5,746 nt of DNA from NCBI GenBank assembly GCA_938008005.1, contig CALLLZ010000246.1, positions 1-5,746 of the forward strand, given 5' to 3'. A program made the translations under genes and the position numbers. Shown piece by piece: positions 5,020-5,746 of the stretch. The notes beneath the pieces are model-generated. The model did not search any database, was not told where the DNA came from, and saw only the letters and a list, made by a program, of their open reading frames with translations. Positions within the stretch are counted from its first letter, which is position 1. Each line of letters opens with the position of its first letter. This DNA comes from an uncultured Marinicella sp. (lineage in GTDB: Bacteria; Pseudomonadota; Gammaproteobacteria; Xanthomonadales; Marinicellaceae).

Positions 5020-5746
5020 ATGCGTGAATCAATCAAATCAGGTGTTATCGGCGATCAACAAACCCTACAACAATTTGGTCCGCCTGAATTTAATGATAAA
5101 GAAACAGAACAAACCTATATCAAACAACGTTTAGCTGCTTCATTTCGTTTATTTGCATACTATGGGTTTGACGATGGTTTAGCTGGCCACATCACAGCCA
5201 GAGATCCTCTTGACCGACATACTTTTTGGGTCAACCCACTGGGTAAGCACTTTGCCAATTTATGTGTCAGTGACTTAGTCAGGTTAAATCATCAAGGAGA
5301 GATTGTTGAAGGTGGTGGAATTGTAAACACTGCAGCTTATATGATTCACTCAGCTATTCATGCTGCTTTTCCAAATGTGAATGCAGTTGCTCACGCCCAT
5401 TCAAAATATGGCAAAGCTTGGTCCACTCAAGGTAAATTACTTGAACCTGTCACCCAAGATGCCTGTTTATTTTTTGAGAAACACAGTTTATTCAGTAACT
5501 TTACCGGTGTGGTTCATGAAAAAAGTGAAGGTGAAGCGATTGTAGATGCAATGGCTGCTGAAGACATTGCAGTCATATTACAGAACCATGGTTTATTGAC
5601 AGTTGGTAACAACATAGACAGCGCAGTTTCGACTTTTGTTCAACTCGAACAGGTTTGTGAAAACCAATTGTTAATTGATAGCAGTGCCAACAAGCAAATA
5701 ATTCCGAATGAAATAGCTCGAAAAACGGAAGCATTCATAGGTTCTG
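5020..5746 (+). CDS. Class II aldolase/adducin-family protein, 3'-truncated by the window edge
   Basis: The family folds around a zinc ion and includes fuculose- and ribulose-phosphate aldolases and epimerases, but also non-catalytic adducin-like members. The 242 visible residues contain the expected order: an N-terminal leader of about 30 residues with a P-P-E-F motif; helix YIKQRLAASFRLFAYYGFDDG; GHITARDP (55-62); WVNPLGKHF (70-78); a V-N-T-A-A-Y-M-I-H stretch (102-110); the zinc pair H125-A-H127; and the third zinc ligand H190 in NHGLLTVG. FucA-type aldolases have a catalytic Glu four residues before the His that corresponds to H110. Here that position is Ala106, as in many adducin-like bacterial homologues, so a classical aldolase reaction is doubtful and the substrate unknown. 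The ATG at 5020 is preceded by GGAAC (5011-5015), a weak Shine-Dalgarno at a short distance, and no earlier in-frame start fits the family better. The frame is open to the window end. It is divergent from phoB, so shared control is possible. Confidence 0.92.
   Translation, partial: MRESIKSGVIGDQQTLQQFGPPEFNDKETEQTYIKQRLAASFRLFAYYGFDDGLAGHITARDPLDRHTFWVNPLGKHFANLCVSDLVRLNHQGEIVEGGGIVNTAAYMIHSAIHAAFPNVNAVAHAHSKYGKAWSTQGKLLEPVTQDACLFFEKHSLFSNFTGVVHEKSEGEAIVDAMAAEDIAVILQNHGLLTVGNNIDSAVSTFVQLEQVCENQLLIDSSANKQIIPNEIARKTEAFIGS

Noticed and set aside
1..5746. A defence system, CRISPR array, transposon or toxin-antitoxin pair
   Set aside because: I see no direct-repeat array, transposase, terminal inverted repeats or small gene pair. 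The content is ordinary chromosomal housekeeping and regulatory genes.

Overview
The window reads as chromosomal DNA of a fairly AT-rich gammaproteobacterium. The UvrA and PhoB homologues align almost residue for residue with the E. coli proteins as I recall them. A marine low-GC lineage such as a Marinicella-like bacterium would fit, but that is a guess. There are five protein genes and no RNA gene, insertion sequence or CRISPR array. Gene density is high, and the longest gene-free stretch is about 246 bp.

Layout. (1) 1-1963, +: the 3' two-thirds of uvrA, the damage-sensing ATPase of nucleotide excision repair, cut by the left edge. (2) 1993-2721, +: a six-helix TMEM175/DUF1211-type membrane protein, a family of K+ channels. 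It lies 29 bp after uvrA, with a perfect TATAAT just before its first ATG. (3) 2807-4048, +: an exported, cysteine-free protein of unknown function built from three divergent copies of one beta-rich module. (4) 4087-4773, -: phoB, the phosphate-starvation response regulator, convergent with gene 3 and with no phoR beside it. (5) 5020-5746, +: the 5' part of a class II aldolase/adducin-family gene, cut by the right edge and divergent from phoB.

The most informative stretch is the phoB/aldolase divergent region, 4774-5019. Read toward phoB it holds two TGTCA half-sites exactly 11 bp apart, then 10 bp, then TATTAT. This is the arrangement of PhoB-activated promoters, so phoB probably activates itself. 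The -10 overlaps the upstream ATG at 4801-4803, so the real start should be the ATG at 4771-4773. That gives a 228-residue protein whose active-site numbering matches E. coli PhoB. The 9-mer TGTCATAAT occurs three times within 50 bp in alternating orientation, and a second, weaker PHO-like site overlaps the proposed aldolase promoter.

The genes do not form an obvious pathway: repair, ion transport, an unknown exported protein, phosphate control and an aldolase-fold enzyme. The only functional link the sequence suggests is possible PhoB control of the divergent aldolase gene. I see no clear new multi-gene system. The least described items are the three-module exported protein and the phoB operator.
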